A stretch of DNA of 64,000 bases from Sphingomonas japonica (GTDB lineage Bacteria > Pseudomonadota > Alphaproteobacteria > Sphingomonadales > Sphingomonadaceae): positions 124,001 through 188,000 of the forward strand of contig NZ_VDYR01000002.1 in NCBI RefSeq assembly GCF_006346325.1. The letters are read 5' to 3'. Positions 27,629 to 37,613 of this stretch are shown in pieces (the first letter of the stretch is position 1; the number at the start of each line of letters is the position of its first letter). A model generated the notes under the pieces. That model saw nothing but the letters and a program-made list of their open reading frames with translations. It ran no database searches and was not told the origin of the DNA. Both the position numbers and the translations under genes were made by a program.

Positions 27629-28657
27629 TTATCCCGCCCACTCCACCCACGCGCCGTGCGCGTTGACGGTCGCGAGCGTCGTCCGCGTGCCGCCCGGCCA
27701 CAAGGTCAGCTCAAGCTGGACGAGCTTGCGGATATCGTCCCATTCGAAGCTGACATGCGCCAGCGGCCGTTCGGTCGTGGCATGCTTGCCCGCGTCGGCG
27801 ATCAGGGCGAGGACGCGTGCGCGAGCTTGGGGCGGCAAATATTGCAGCACGATCGAATGGAATATGGCTCGGATCGTTCCCGCATCCTGCGGCTCGGCCA
27901 GCCGCTGTTCCAGCCAGGCCGCCGCATCGCCGCGATCGATCTGCGGCGGATATACTTGCGCAAGCGCGATCGCTGCATCGAGGCGGGCGGCGCGGGCGTC
28001 CTGATCCGGCCAGCAATAGGCGCGCAGGCGGTCGCACACAGCCGGGTCGGCGACGTCGAGCGGCGCGATATCGACGCCGCGCGCGGACGTGATGCGGACG
28101 GAAGCGTCGGGCGGCGGCGGGCCGCGCCATTCGGGATGGAGGCGAAGCATGGCGGCCGGGCTACCGGCAAAGACGCCGCCCAGGTCATAGCCGTATCGCC
28201 CCAGATTGAGGTTCAGTCCCGCGCTCGACCCGAGTTCGAGCAATTCGAACGAGGCGCCGGGGAATGCCGTCGCCGCGACCATCAACGCGGCCATGATCGC
28301 CGCCGCGCGCCCCACCTCGTTGGTTTGCGGGGCGCTGCCGATCCAGTCGGCGACGAAACCGTCCTGCGCTTCGAGTGCGTCGCCGAGCACCTTGGCGAAA
28401 TCGCCGTCGCGTTCCTTGTACAGACGGACCAGCGCCGCATCGGCATGGCGGCGCGCAAGGGCGTGGAACGCGCTTGCGAAACGCAGGCCGACCGCGGCGT
28501 CGCCTCGATCGCCCGGCCAGCCGGCGATCCTGGCAAGGGTCAGTGGACCGCGATGGAGGATGTCCGGCCCCGCTTCCAGCACGCGTGCCGTGAACGGCGA
28601 CGCCATCGCCCGGCAGATCGCGGCCTGTCGCAGGAATTCGCCGCCGTCGCCCGTCAT
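27629..28657 (-). CDS. DUF2332 family protein
   Basis: Protein of 342 residues matching the DUF2332 pattern: [21 protein letters not shown] at the N-terminus, the SAM-like segment [16 protein letters not shown] in the middle, and [21 protein letters not shown] toward the C-terminus. The glycine-rich segment resembles a methyltransferase fold, but no activity is established. GGAGGAAGG lies just before ATG 28657. It is isolated between tyrA and hisG on the opposite strand. The 163-nt gap on the tyrA side holds a weak open frame that I do not support as a gene. Confidence 0.8.
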   Translation of the reverse strand: MTGDGGEFLRQAAICRAMASPFTARVLEAGPDILHRGPLTLARIAGWPGDRGDAAVGLRFASAFHALARRHADAALVRLYKERDGDFAKVLGDALEAQDGFVADWIGSAPQTNEVGRAAAIMAALMVAATAFPGASFELLELGSSAGLNLNLGRYGYDLGGVFAGSPAAMLRLHPEWRGPPPPDASVRITSARGVDIAPLDVADPAVCDRLRAYCWPDQDARAARLDAAIALAQVYPPQIDRGDAAAWLEQRLAEPQDAGTIRAIFHSIVLQYLPPQARARVLALIADAGKHATTERPLAHVSFEWDDIRKLVQLELTLWPGGTRTTLATVNAHGAWVEWAG

Positions 28658-28722
28658 ATCGCCTTCCTCCGCTCTGCCGCTTGTTGCGCTGCACCCGCCC
28701 CGCAAGTAAAGCCCCGCGATCC

Positions 28723-29373
28723 ATGTCCGACCCGATCATCCTCGCCGTGCCGAAGGGCCGTATCCTGGGCGAAGCATTGCCGCTGCTCGCACGCGCCGGG
28801 ATCGTCCCCGAAGCGGCGTTTGCCGACGATTCCAGCCGCGCGCTGCGGTTCAGGACCAACCAGCCGGACATCGACCTGATCCGGGTGCGCGCGTTCGACG
28901 TCGCTACCTTCGTGGCGCATGGCGCGGCGCAGATGGGCATCGTGGGGTCCGACGTGCTCGCCGAGTTCGACTATTCCGAACTCTATGCACCGGTTGATCT
29001 CGGCATCGGCCATTGCCGCCTGTCGGTTGCCGAGCCTGCCGACATGGCGGCAAAGGACGACCCCCGCGGATGGAGCCATGTCCGCATCGCCACCAAATAT
29101 CCGCACGTCACCCGCCGACATTTCGAAGGCCGCGGCGTACAGGCCGAATGCGTCAAGCTGAACGGTGCGATGGAGCTGGCGCCGGTGCTCGGCCTCGCCC
29201 CCCGCATCGTCGATCTGGTGTCGTCGGGACGGACCTTGCAGGAGAACGGACTGGTCGAGGTCGAGGTGATCGCGCAGGTGACGTCGCGGCTGATCGTCAA
29301 CCGCGCCGCGTTCAAGACCCGAGGGCAGGTCGTGCCGCTGGTCGATCGGTTTCGCCAGGCGGTGGCGGCATGA
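28723..29373 (+). CDS. hisG: ATP phosphoribosyltransferase, short (HisG-S) form
   Basis: First enzyme of histidine synthesis, 216 residues. It starts with [18 protein letters not shown] and contains [11 protein letters not shown] and [18 protein letters not shown]. The regulatory C-terminal ACT-like domain of long HisG is absent, so by family rule it should need a HisZ partner, which is not in this window. It overlaps hisD by 4 nt in a hisG-hisD-nusB run. Confidence 0.94.
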   Translation: MSDPIILAVPKGRILGEALPLLARAGIVPEAAFADDSSRALRFRTNQPDIDLIRVRAFDVATFVAHGAAQMGIVGSDVLAEFDYSELYAPVDLGIGHCRLSVAEPADMAAKDDPRGWSHVRIATKYPHVTRRHFEGRGVQAECVKLNGAMELAPVLGLAPRIVDLVSSGRTLQENGLVEVEVIAQVTSRLIVNRAAFKTRGQVVPLVDRFRQAVAA

Positions 29374-30677
29374 TCCGCCTCGACGCCAGCGACGCAGGCT
29401 TCGACCGCGCATTCGCAGACCTCGTCAACGCGCGGCGCGAAGCCGATGCCGATGTCGCGCGCGATGTCGCGACGATCATCGCCAGCGTGCGCGACCAGGG
29501 CGATGCCGCGCTGGCCGCGTTCACGTCCAAGTTCGATCGGCATGAGCTGGACCAAAGCGGCTGGCGGATCGAGAAATCTGATCTGGTCGCGGCGCTGGGC
29601 GGACTGTCCGACGAGTTGCGCGGGGCGCTGACGCTCGCGCGCGACCGCATCCGTGCCTATCACGAGAAGCAGCGCCCGGCCGACAGCGACGCCATCGACG
29701 ACGCCGGGGTGCGGCTCGGCGCGCGCTGGCGCGGGGTCGATGCGGCGGGAATGTACGTGCCGGGCGGGCGCGCCGCCTATCCGTCATCGGTATTGATGAA
29801 CGCGGTTCCGGCCAAGGTCGCGGGCGTCGAGCGGCTGGTGATGGTCACGCCCACCCCGGACGGCAAGGTCAACGCCCTGGTGCTCGCCGCCGCCGAACTG
29901 GCAGGGGTCGACGAGGTGTGGCGGATCGGCGGAGCGCAGGCGATCGCCGCGCTCGCATTCGGCACGGACCGCATCGCGCCGGTCGACATGATCTGCGGCC
30001 CCGGCAACGCGTGGGTGGCGGAAGCCAAGCGTCAGCTCTACGGCGTCGTCGGCATCGACATGGTCGCCGGGCCGAGCGAGATCGTGGTGGTCGCCGACGG
30101 CGCCAACGATCCGGCATGGATCGCCGCCGATCTGCTCAGCCAGTCCGAGCACGACCCGACCAGCCAGTCGATCCTGCTGACCAGCGATGCCGGGTTCGCC
30201 GATGCCGTCACAGCCGAGGTCGATGCCCAGATCGGCACGCTGGCGACGAGAGACGTCGCACGCGCGGCGTGGGATGCGAACGGGGCGATCATCGTGGTCC
30301 CGACGCTCGAAGAGGCGATGCCGCTGGTCAACCGTTTGGCGCCCGAGCACCTCGAACTCGCCGTCGCCGATCCCGAGCCGCTGTTCGACCTGGTCCGTCA
30401 CGCCGGGTCGGTGTTCCTTGGCCGCAACACGCCCGAGGCGGTCGGCGATTACGTCGCCGGACCCAACCACGTACTGCCGACCGGCCGCCGCGCGCGCTTC
30501 GCCAGCGGGCTGTCGGTCCTCGATTTCATGAAGCGCACCAGCTTCCTGTCGCTGTCCGACGAAGGGCTGGCGGCGATCGGCCCGGCGGCGGTGGCGCTCG
30601 CCGATGCCGAAGGCTTGCCGGCGCATGCGCGTTCGGTGGCGATGCGCCTTTCCACCCAGAGCGGGTCACAGAGTTAG
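29370..30677 (+). CDS. hisD: histidinol dehydrogenase
   Basis: Zinc-dependent NAD enzyme carrying out the last two oxidations of histidine synthesis, 435 residues. Family motifs: [78 protein letters not shown], and [23 protein letters not shown] overlaps the hisG stop. nusB begins three bases after its stop. Confidence 0.96.
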   Translation: MIRLDASDAGFDRAFADLVNARREADADVARDVATIIASVRDQGDAALAAFTSKFDRHELDQSGWRIEKSDLVAALGGLSDELRGALTLARDRIRAYHEKQRPADSDAIDDAGVRLGARWRGVDAAGMYVPGGRAAYPSSVLMNAVPAKVAGVERLVMVTPTPDGKVNALVLAAAELAGVDEVWRIGGAQAIAALAFGTDRIAPVDMICGPGNAWVAEAKRQLYGVVGIDMVAGPSEIVVVADGANDPAWIAADLLSQSEHDPTSQSILLTSDAGFADAVTAEVDAQIGTLATRDVARAAWDANGAIIVVPTLEEAMPLVNRLAPEHLELAVADPEPLFDLVRHAGSVFLGRNTPEAVGDYVAGPNHVLPTGRRARFASGLSVLDFMKRTSFLSLSDEGLAAIGPAAVALADAEGLPAHARSVAMRLSTQSGSQS

Positions 30678-30680
30678 AAC

Positions 30681-31142
30681 ATGCCCAGCAAGACTTCCCG
30701 TACCCGAACGCAAGCCCGCGCCGCCGCGCGGCTCGCCGCCGTCCAGGCGCTGTACCAGCGCGAGATGGAGGGCACGGCCATCCCGGCCTTGCTCCACGAA
30801 TTTCATCAGCACCGGCTGGGCGCGACGATCGAGGATGTCGAATATGCCGATGCCGACGTGCTGTTCTTCGACGATCTGGTAACGGGCACGACGACCCGGC
30901 TGGCCGACATCGATGCGGCGATCGCGGCGCGGCTGTCGTCGGGCTGGACCCTCGACCGGCTCGACAAGCCGATGCGTCAGATCCTGCGCGCAGGCACGTA
31001 CGAATTGCTGGCGCGGCCCGATGTGCCGACCGGTGCGGTGATTTCCGAGTATCTCGACGTGACGGATGCGTTCTACGACAAGCGCGAGAAGGGGTTCGTC
31101 AACGGCCTGCTCGACGCGGTCGCAAAGGATGTGCGGGGGTAG
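30681..31142 (+). CDS. nusB: transcription antitermination protein NusB
   Basis: All-helical RNA-binding protein of 153 residues that, with NusE, acts in rRNA antitermination. Conserved parts are ARLAAVQALYQREM, the LDRLDKPMRQILRAGTYELL central helix and VISEYLDVTDAFYDKREKGFVNGLLDAVAKD. It follows hisD directly. In related genomes thiL commonly follows nusB; here a chromate transporter gene on the opposite strand lies between them. Confidence 0.95.
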   Translation: MPSKTSRTRTQARAAARLAAVQALYQREMEGTAIPALLHEFHQHRLGATIEDVEYADADVLFFDDLVTGTTTRLADIDAAIAARLSSGWTLDRLDKPMRQILRAGTYELLARPDVPTGAVISEYLDVTDAFYDKREKGFVNGLLDAVAKDVRG

Positions 31143-31176
31143 GGCCGTATCCCGCATCGCCCCAGGTCGCGGCGAT

Positions 31177-32370
31177 CTATGGCGTCAGGAGCCAGCCGGC
31201 GATGCAGCCGCCGGCGACGATGGCCGGCGTGACCCAAACGCCCTTGACGCGCCAGACCGCGACCAATGCTGCCGCGAAGACGGCGGTTGCGACCAGCGGA
31301 TCGGACACGCGCTCGGCGGTGGTCCGGACAAGTTGAAGGAAGGTCGCTGCGATAATTCCGATGACGGCCGCGGCCACACCCGCCAAGATGCGATGTGCCC
31401 GCGGATTTTCGACCACCGCCTCCATCCGTTCGAACAGGATCATGGAAAAGGCGAAGGCCGGCAGGAACATACCCGCCGTTATCGCCAGACCCCCGCTAAG
31501 CCCGCCGATTACATAGCCGACAAAGGTCGCGAAGATGACGAGCGGCGCCGGCAGCAGACCGGCGAGCGCGATGCCATCGAGGAACGTGGAATCGGAAATC
31601 CATCCGCGTCCGACCGTATCGGCGCGCACATAGGGGATCGCCGTATAGGCACCGCCGAACGTGAGCAGGCCGCCCTTCAGGCCTGCCACGAACAAGGCGC
31701 CCAGCGTGACCGGCGCACCGTCGATCGGCAATCCGCAGGCAGGGGGCAAGGTCATGGCCGCATTTCCAAAGGCAGCGGCGATTGCGGCGATGAGGAACAC
31801 CGCGATCAGAAGCGGGCGCTGCGAAAACGCATAGGTGAGCCCGGCGGCGACAAGCGCGATCCAGAACGGCACACCGGCCAGCGTCGCGACCAGGGCCGCC
31901 AGCGCGATCAAGGCCAGCAGCCGGTCTTCGATCGCATGTTCGCCGATGCGGATCACCGCGCGCAGGATAATCGCCAGAACCGCGATCTGTACGCCAAGCA
32001 GGACGCCCGAAAAGCCCGGATTGCCCGCGATCAACGTCATGTACAGCCATGCCGCGACCAGCATCAGCGCGAAACCGGGCAGCATGAAGCCGAGCCCCGC
32101 AAGCAATCCCCCCAGCCGGCCGCGTGCCATCATGCCGAAATGGACGCAGAGCTCGTGTGCTTCGGGTCCGGGCAAGACCTGCAATATCGCAAGCAACCGG
32201 TTGAACCGCGCGCGATCGATCCAGCGTTCCTGTTCGACCAGCGTTTCGCGGATCATGGCGATCTGTGCCACGGGTCCGCCGAATGCGAGCGCGCCGAACC
32301 GCAGGAATTTCAGGAACAGGGCGATCAGGCTGATCTGCGGCGGCTCGGCCCGGGCTTCATCTTCGGTCAT
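31177..32370 (-). CDS. chrA: chromate efflux transporter ChrA
   Basis: CHR-family membrane protein of 397 residues made of two homologous halves. The first has FLRFGALAFGGPVAQIAMI and LPGPEAHELCVHFGMM, the second GLKGGLLTFGGAYTAIPYVR, LDGIALAGLLPAPLVIFATF and GLSGGLAITAGMFLPAFAF. It probably exports chromate by an indirect proton- or sulfate-linked mechanism. GGGAG precedes ATG 32370. It is inserted, in reverse orientation, between nusB and thiL. Confidence 0.92.
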   Translation of the reverse strand: MTEDEARAEPPQISLIALFLKFLRFGALAFGGPVAQIAMIRETLVEQERWIDRARFNRLLAILQVLPGPEAHELCVHFGMMARGRLGGLLAGLGFMLPGFALMLVAAWLYMTLIAGNPGFSGVLLGVQIAVLAIILRAVIRIGEHAIEDRLLALIALAALVATLAGVPFWIALVAAGLTYAFSQRPLLIAVFLIAAIAAAFGNAAMTLPPACGLPIDGAPVTLGALFVAGLKGGLLTFGGAYTAIPYVRADTVGRGWISDSTFLDGIALAGLLPAPLVIFATFVGYVIGGLSGGLAITAGMFLPAFAFSMILFERMEAVVENPRAHRILAGVAAAVIGIIAATFLQLVRTTAERVSDPLVATAVFAAALVAVWRVKGVWVTPAIVAGGCIAGWLLTP

Positions 32371-32547
32371 CCCAACGCTCCCTTCACCGCAAGCGCGGTG
32401 GAATGGAGCGGACTTGGACGGGAAGACGTCTGAACGGGCGTCCGCGTTGGCCCGGGACGCAGAGCATTGGGCAGCAGCCATCGCGCTGTCAACTTCGACG
32501 GGCCGCAAGAGCAGACATAGTGTCGCTCCGCATGTATCGGTGGGCGC

Positions 32548-33546
32548 GTGAACGAAGCCGCTTTCCTGACTGCCCTGCGCGCACTGCCGCTTCACCCCGG
32601 CGCGCGGGGGCTGGCGGACGATGCCGCCGTGCTCGGCACCCAAGTCCTCACCCACGACATGCTGGTCGAGGGGGTGCATTTCCTGCCCACCGATCCGGCT
32701 GGCGACGTCGCGTGGAAGCTGGTGGCGGTCAACCTGTCCGACCTTGCCGCCAAGGGAGCGGTGCCGACGGGCGTGCTGATGGGCTACGGCCTTGCCGGCG
32801 ACGATGCGTGGGACCGGGCGTTTCTGGCGGGGTTGGCGGAGACGCTGACGGCGTTTGCCTGTCCGCTGCTGGGCGGGGATACCGTCGTGCTGCCCAAGGG
32901 CGCGCCGCGCATGCTGTCGCTGACCGCGATCGGCGAGGCTTCGGTCGCTCCGGCGCGAAGCGGGGCGCGGATGGGGGATGCCTTGTGGGTGACGGGCACC
33001 ATCGGCGATGCCGGGGCGGGCTTGGCAATCGCGCAGGGAGCCGACGGGCCGGGCGAGCTGCTGGCCCGCTATCGCCGGCCGGTGCCTCGGTTGGCCGAAG
33101 GCCTGGCGCTGGCGCCGCTGGTGTCGGCGATGATGGACGTGTCGGACGGGTTGCTGATCGACGCCAGCCGGATGGCGGCGGCCAGCGGGTGCGGCGTGGC
33201 GATCGAGCTTGGCGACGTGCCGCTGTCGGATGCCCTCAGATCAATGCCTTCCCCGACGTTCGTTTCGAGCGCAGTCGAGAAATCGCCGCACAGCGCTCAA
33301 TCAGGTTTCTCGACTTCGCTCGAAACGAACGGAAGGGGGGAGGGATTATCGGAGTTGGGCACCGTGCTCGCCGCCGTCACCGCAGGCGACGATTACGAAT
33401 TGCTGTTCGCCCTCGCCCCCGGCCTCCAGCCGCCTGTTCCAGCGACGCGGATCGGCATGTTCGCCGCCGGGCCGGGCCTGACGCTTACCCACCGTGGCGA
33501 ACCCGTCCCTTTGCCCAAGCGACTGGGATTCGAACATTCCGCCTGA
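32548..33546 (+). CDS. thiL: thiamine-monophosphate kinase with an in-frame repeat-derived insert
   Basis: Makes thiamine diphosphate from thiamine monophosphate. 332 residues with GTG start. Conserved parts: HPGARGLADDAAVL, VEGVHFLPTDPAGDVAWKLVAVNLSDLAA, MMDVSDGLLIDASRMAAAS and AGDDYELLFAL. Between DVPLSDALR and LAAVTAGDDYELL, residues about 232-270, an extra serine-rich stretch is encoded by an inverted pair of palindromic repeats (33257-33331) without breaking the frame. Family proteins have a short loop there, so the enzyme may still work with an enlarged surface loop. Confidence 0.9.
   Translation: MNEAAFLTALRALPLHPGARGLADDAAVLGTQVLTHDMLVEGVHFLPTDPAGDVAWKLVAVNLSDLAAKGAVPTGVLMGYGLAGDDAWDRAFLAGLAETLTAFACPLLGGDTVVLPKGAPRMLSLTAIGEASVAPARSGARMGDALWVTGTIGDAGAGLAIAQGADGPGELLARYRRPVPRLAEGLALAPLVSAMMDVSDGLLIDASRMAAASGCGVAIELGDVPLSDALRSMPSPTFVSSAVEKSPHSAQSGFSTSLETNGRGEGLSELGTVLAAVTAGDDYELLFALAPGLQPPVPATRIGMFAAGPGLTLTHRGEPVPLPKRLGFEHSA
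33257..33331. repeat. paired REP-like palindromes inside thiL
   Basis: Left element at 33262-33283 and inverted right element at 33305-33326, each extended by CGTTC/GAACG. It is the same family and the same head-to-head layout as at 20600-20664, but here it is translated as part of ThiL. Confidence 0.85.
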
Positions 33547-33660
33547 GCGCCAAGCCAGCTTGCGCGGATTCGATCGTCCCTCCATACCTTGCACGATTCG
33601 CGAACGCGCACCCGGCTTGAGACCGGGGCCGGGCGATACAGGAAGAGGGGAATACCCGGA

Positions 33661-35829
33661 ATGTCGATCGTGTACATCGCCATCGTCTGCGGCATCGTCG
33701 CCGTGCTCTACGGCGCCTTCACCAGCAGCCAGGTGCTGCGCGCGTCGCCGGGCGACGCCCGGATGCAGGACATCGCCGCCGCCATCCAGGAAGGCGCCAA
33801 GGCGTATCTGGGCCGCCAGTATACCGCCATCGCCATCGTCGGTGTCGTCGTTGCGGTGGTGATCGCGCTGACGCTCGGGCTCGAATCGACGGTCGGCTTC
33901 CTGATCGGCGCGGTGCTGTCGGGCGTCGCGGGCTATGTCGGCATGAACATCTCGGTACGCGCCAACGTACGCACGGCGGAAGCGGCGCGGACGTCGCTCC
34001 AGGGCGGCCTGACGCTGGCGTTCCGGTCGGGTGCGATCACGGGAATGCTGGTCGCCGGGCTTGGCCTGCTCTCGATCTGCGGCATCTTTTGGTATCTGGT
34101 CGCCGTCACCGGCGTCGCCCCCAACGACCGCGAGGTGATCGACACGCTGACCGCATTGGCGTTCGGCGCGTCGCTGATCTCGATCTTCGCGCGATTGGGC
34201 GGCGGCATCTTTACCAAGGCGGCGGACGTCGGCGCCGATCTGGTCGGCAAGGTCGAGGCGGGGATTCCCGAGGACGACCCCCGCAACCCCGCGGTGATCG
34301 CCGACAATGTGGGCGATAACGTGGGCGACTGTGCGGGCATGGCCGCCGACCTGTTCGAAACCTACGTCGTCACGCTCGGGCTGACGATGGTGTCGATCGC
34401 ATTGCTGGTGCAGGCGTCTTCGGCCGAGCTGCTCAACCTGATGGCGCTGCCGCTGCTGGTCGGCGGGGTGTGCATCGTCACCTCGATCATCGGCACCTAC
34501 ATGGTCCGGCTCGGCAAGGGCAGCATCATGGGCGCACTCTACAAGGGGTTCTGGACCACTGCGATCCTGTCGGTTCCTGCGATCTATTTCGCGTGCGCCT
34601 ATGTGCTCGGCGACATGAACGCGGTGATCGGCGGCGCGGGGTTCCTCGATCCGGCGAGCGACGCGCTCACCACCGAGGCGGCGCTGGGTTCGGCGGCGAC
34701 CGCGGGGGCGAGCTTCACCGGCATGGACCTGTTCTGGTGCATGATGATCGGGCTCGGCGTCACCGGCGCGCTGGTGTGGATCACCGAATATTATACCGGC
34801 ACCAATTACCGCCCGGTGCGATCGATCGCCAAGGCGTCGGAAACCGGCCACGGTACCAACGTCATCCAGGGGCTGGCGATCAGCCTTGAATCGACGGCGA
34901 TGCCGACGCTGGTGATCGTGATCGCGGTGATCGCGGCGTATCAGCTGGCCGGGATCATCGGCGTGGCGTTCGCGGCGACCGCCCTGCTGGCGCTGGCCGG
35001 AATGGTCGTGGCGCTCGACGCCTACGGGCCGGTCACCGACAATGCCGGCGGTATCGCCGAGATGGCAGGGTTGCCCGATGACGTGCGCGAGCGCACCGAC
35101 GCGCTCGATGCCGTGGGCAACACCACCAAGGCGGTGACCAAGGGCTATGCCATCGGATCGGCGGCGCTGGCGGCGCTGGTGCTGTTCGGCGCCTACACCA
35201 CCGATCTCGAGCGGTATTCGGCGGAGCTCGGCATCGGCGTCGTCGATTTCTCGCTGAGCAATCCGTACATCATCGTCGGGCTGCTGCTCGGCGCGCTGCT
35301 CCCCTATCTGTTCGGTGCGTTCGGGATGACCGCGGTCGGCCGTGCGGCGGGCGCGGTGGTCAAGGACGTTCGCGACCAGTTCCGCGACAATCCCGGCATC
35401 ATGGCCGGCACCAGCCGTCCCAATTACGGGCGCACGGTCGACATCGTCACCCGCGCCGCGATCAAGGAGATGATCGTGCCGTCGCTGCTGCCGGTGCTGT
35501 CGCCGGTCGCGGTGTTCTTCGTCATCCAGGCGGTCGCGGGGCGCGAACAGGGTTTTGCGGCGCTGGGGGCGATGCTGCTCGGCGTGATCGTGTCGGGGCT
35601 GTTCGTCGCGATCTCGATGACCAGCGGCGGCGGCGCGTGGGACAATGCCAAGAAGTTCATCGAGGACGGCAATCACGGCGGCAAGGGGTCCGAAGCGCAC
35701 AAGGCGGCGGTGACCGGGGATACCGTGGGCGATCCGTACAAGGACACTGCAGGCCCTGCAGTCAATCCGATGATCAAGATCACCAATATCGTAGCGCTGC
35801 TGCTGCTGGCGATACTGGCGGGGGGATGA
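33661..35829 (+). CDS. hppA: membrane-bound proton-translocating pyrophosphatase, K+-independent type
   Basis: Couples PPi hydrolysis to proton pumping across the inner membrane. The 722 residues show about 16 hydrophobic helices, the substrate loop [43 protein letters not shown], and [21 protein letters not shown] at the end. The motif [16 protein letters not shown] has Lys where K+-dependent enzymes have Ala, which assigns it to the K+-independent group. ATG 33661 begins the conserved first helix; the upstream in-frame extension is not conserved. Confidence 0.95.
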   Translation: MSIVYIAIVCGIVAVLYGAFTSSQVLRASPGDARMQDIAAAIQEGAKAYLGRQYTAIAIVGVVVAVVIALTLGLESTVGFLIGAVLSGVAGYVGMNISVRANVRTAEAARTSLQGGLTLAFRSGAITGMLVAGLGLLSICGIFWYLVAVTGVAPNDREVIDTLTALAFGASLISIFARLGGGIFTKAADVGADLVGKVEAGIPEDDPRNPAVIADNVGDNVGDCAGMAADLFETYVVTLGLTMVSIALLVQASSAELLNLMALPLLVGGVCIVTSIIGTYMVRLGKGSIMGALYKGFWTTAILSVPAIYFACAYVLGDMNAVIGGAGFLDPASDALTTEAALGSAATAGASFTGMDLFWCMMIGLGVTGALVWITEYYTGTNYRPVRSIAKASETGHGTNVIQGLAISLESTAMPTLVIVIAVIAAYQLAGIIGVAFAATALLALAGMVVALDAYGPVTDNAGGIAEMAGLPDDVRERTDALDAVGNTTKAVTKGYAIGSAALAALVLFGAYTTDLERYSAELGIGVVDFSLSNPYIIVGLLLGALLPYLFGAFGMTAVGRAAGAVVKDVRDQFRDNPGIMAGTSRPNYGRTVDIVTRAAIKEMIVPSLLPVLSPVAVFFVIQAVAGREQGFAALGAMLLGVIVSGLFVAISMTSGGGAWDNAKKFIEDGNHGGKGSEAHKAAVTGDTVGDPYKDTAGPAVNPMIKITNIVALLLLAILAGG

Positions 35830-35846
35830 GCTTGCGCTCTGTCGGA

Positions 35847-36695
35847 TCAGCCGTTGAACCGCAAGTCGGCTAGCACGGGGAAATGATCCGACGGGTAGCG
35901 GCCATCGGTGTTCGCATCGATGGTCGCGAACCGTTCGACCGCGAACCCGCGGGTGAGCAGCCAGTCGATGCGCTTGCCCGGCGTGCCCTCGAACCCGTGG
36001 AACGTCCCTTCCGGCCCCTCGACCGTCTGCGCCGCGCCACGGGCATCCGCCAGGTCGCGGGTCAGCACCGCATGCGCTTCGCTGTCCGGCCCGGTGTTGA
36101 AATCTCCGGTCAGCACCACCGGCCCCGGGCCTGCGATCGCGGCGATGCGATCGGCGATCACGCCCGCGCATCTGGTGCGCGCCGCCTCATCCTCCGCGCG
36201 GTAGGGGAAGTGGGTATTGAACAGGTGGAAGCGGCGGCCGTCCGCGATGCGCTCGAACAGGCCCCACGTCGCCATGCGGGGCAGCGGATGGCCCCAACTG
36301 ATGCTCGCGAGCACGTCGGGCGTTTCCGACAGCCAGAAATTGCCCAGATCGATCACGCGCAGCCGGTCGTGGCGATAGAACACCCCCATATGCTCGTCGG
36401 CATGCCCGCCGCGGCGATCGATGCCGAACCAGGCCCAGCCGGGCAGCGCGGCGATCCAGGCGTCGCCCTGCAGCTTGAACAATTCCTGCGTGCCGACGAT
36501 ATCGGGGTCGGCGGCGCGCACCGTGTCGAAGAACAGCCGCGCGCGGTTCGGCCAATAGTCGTCGCCGTCGGATGCGATCGGCAGCCGGACATTGAAGCTC
36601 ATCGCGCGCAGCCGCGGGCTGGGTTGGCGCGCGCGCGCGGGGCGCAGCGTGGCTGCGGCGAGCCCGCTGGCGATCAGGGTGCGGCGACCGATCAT
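35847..36695 (-). CDS. exported endonuclease/exonuclease/phosphatase family protein
   Basis: EEP-fold hydrolase of 282 residues. The N-terminus MIGRRTLIASGLAAATLRPARA has a twin arginine and a hydrophobic stretch, suggesting Tat or Sec export. Fold motifs: MSFNVRL, VGTQELFK (metal Glu), FNTHFPYRAEDE, LTGDFNTGPDSEA, RIDWLLTRG and YPSDHFPVLADL (catalytic His). Phosphodiesterase or phosphatase activity on an extracytoplasmic substrate is inferred; DNase activity is possible. It is divergent from infA. Confidence 0.85.
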   Translation of the reverse strand: MIGRRTLIASGLAAATLRPARARQPSPRLRAMSFNVRLPIASDGDDYWPNRARLFFDTVRAADPDIVGTQELFKLQGDAWIAALPGWAWFGIDRRGGHADEHMGVFYRHDRLRVIDLGNFWLSETPDVLASISWGHPLPRMATWGLFERIADGRRFHLFNTHFPYRAEDEAARTRCAGVIADRIAAIAGPGPVVLTGDFNTGPDSEAHAVLTRDLADARGAAQTVEGPEGTFHGFEGTPGKRIDWLLTRGFAVERFATIDANTDGRYPSDHFPVLADLRFNG

Positions 36696-36811
36696 CGCGC
36701 CGTCCTTGCGCGGCACGCGCTGCGGCGCAAGGGCGTTGATCGCGCGCCGCTTTCCTTTTGCCGCGGCCCGGAGTAAGGGCAGCGGCACTTTTGCGAACCG
36801 ATGGGGGCTTT

Positions 36812-37030
36812 TTGGCCAAGGAAGAACTGCTTGAGATGCGCGGCAGGGTGGTGGAACTCCTCCCCAACGCCATGTTCCGCGTCAAGCTCGAGAACGATCA
36901 TGAGATATTGGGGCATACCGCCGGCAAGATGCGCAAGAACCGCATCCGCGTGCTGGTCGGCGACGAGGTGCTCGTCGAACTGACCCCGTACGACCTGACC
37001 AAGGGTCGCATCACCTATCGCTTCAAATAA
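36812..37030 (+). CDS. infA: translation initiation factor IF-1
   Basis: OB-fold factor of 72 residues. The sequence after the start, [20 protein letters not shown] then [20 protein letters not shown], is the standard IF-1. The start is TTG at 36812, which reproduces the universal MAKEE beginning; no in-frame ATG is near. A short purine run (GGGGG) lies five bases upstream. It heads a run with Maf, RNase E/G and yacG on the same strand. Confidence 0.95.
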   Translation: MAKEELLEMRGRVVELLPNAMFRVKLENDHEILGHTAGKMRKNRIRVLVGDEVLVELTPYDLTKGRITYRFK

Positions 37031-37043
37031 GGCGACCGGGCCG

Positions 37044-37613
37044 ATGCGGCTCGTGCTTGCGTCCTCCTCGCCCCGCCGCCGCGACCTGCTTGCGCGGATT
37101 GGCGTCGTGCCCGATCGGGTCGACGCGCCCGACATCGACGAAAGCCCCCTGAAGGCCGAGCTGCCGCGCCCATACGCGTTGCGGCTGGCCGAGACCAAGG
37201 CGCGTGCGGTGCCGTGCGGCGCAGGCGAGATCGTGCTGGCGGGCGATACCACGATCGCGGTCGGCCGCCGCATCCTTCCGCCTGCCGAGAGTGAGGATGT
37301 CCAGCGCACCTTGTTGGGGCTGTTGTCGGGGCGGCGCCACCATTGTCTGTCGGCGGTGTGCGTGATCGACGCGGGCGGCAAGGCGCGGCTGCGGATCGCC
37401 GACACCATCGTCGCGTTCAAGCGGCTGACCGCGCGGGAGATCGATAGCTACATCGCGTGCGGCGAGGGGCTCGGCAAGGCCGGAGGCTATGCCATCCAGG
37501 GGCGCGCCGAGGCGTTCGTGCGCTTTCTGTCGGGATCGCATTCGGGCGTGATCGGGCTGCCGCTGTTCGAGACGCGCGCGTTGCTTGTGGCGGCGGGCTA
37601 TCCGCTTGGCTGA
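37044..37613 (+). CDS. maf: Maf family nucleotide pyrophosphatase
   Basis: House-cleaning nucleotide pyrophosphatase (dTTP/UTP or m7GTP class), 189 residues. Starts RLVLASSSPRRRDLLARIG, contains DESPLKAELP, the VLAGDTTIAVGRRIL acidic motif, FKRLTAREIDSYIACGE, and GKAGGYAIQGRAEAFVRFLSGSHSGVIGLP. The stop overlaps the next gene's TTG start by 8 nt. In sphingomonads this gene is commonly found between infA and the RNase gene. Confidence 0.93.
   Translation: MRLVLASSSPRRRDLLARIGVVPDRVDAPDIDESPLKAELPRPYALRLAETKARAVPCGAGEIVLAGDTTIAVGRRILPPAESEDVQRTLLGLLSGRRHHCLSAVCVIDAGGKARLRIADTIVAFKRLTAREIDSYIACGEGLGKAGGYAIQGRAEAFVRFLSGSHSGVIGLPLFETRALLVAAGYPLG

Noticed and set aside
33346..36171. A 941-codon open frame antisense to hppA
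   Set aside because: Low-complexity His/Arg/Asp/Gln-rich shadow of a firmly identified pyrophosphatase gene.
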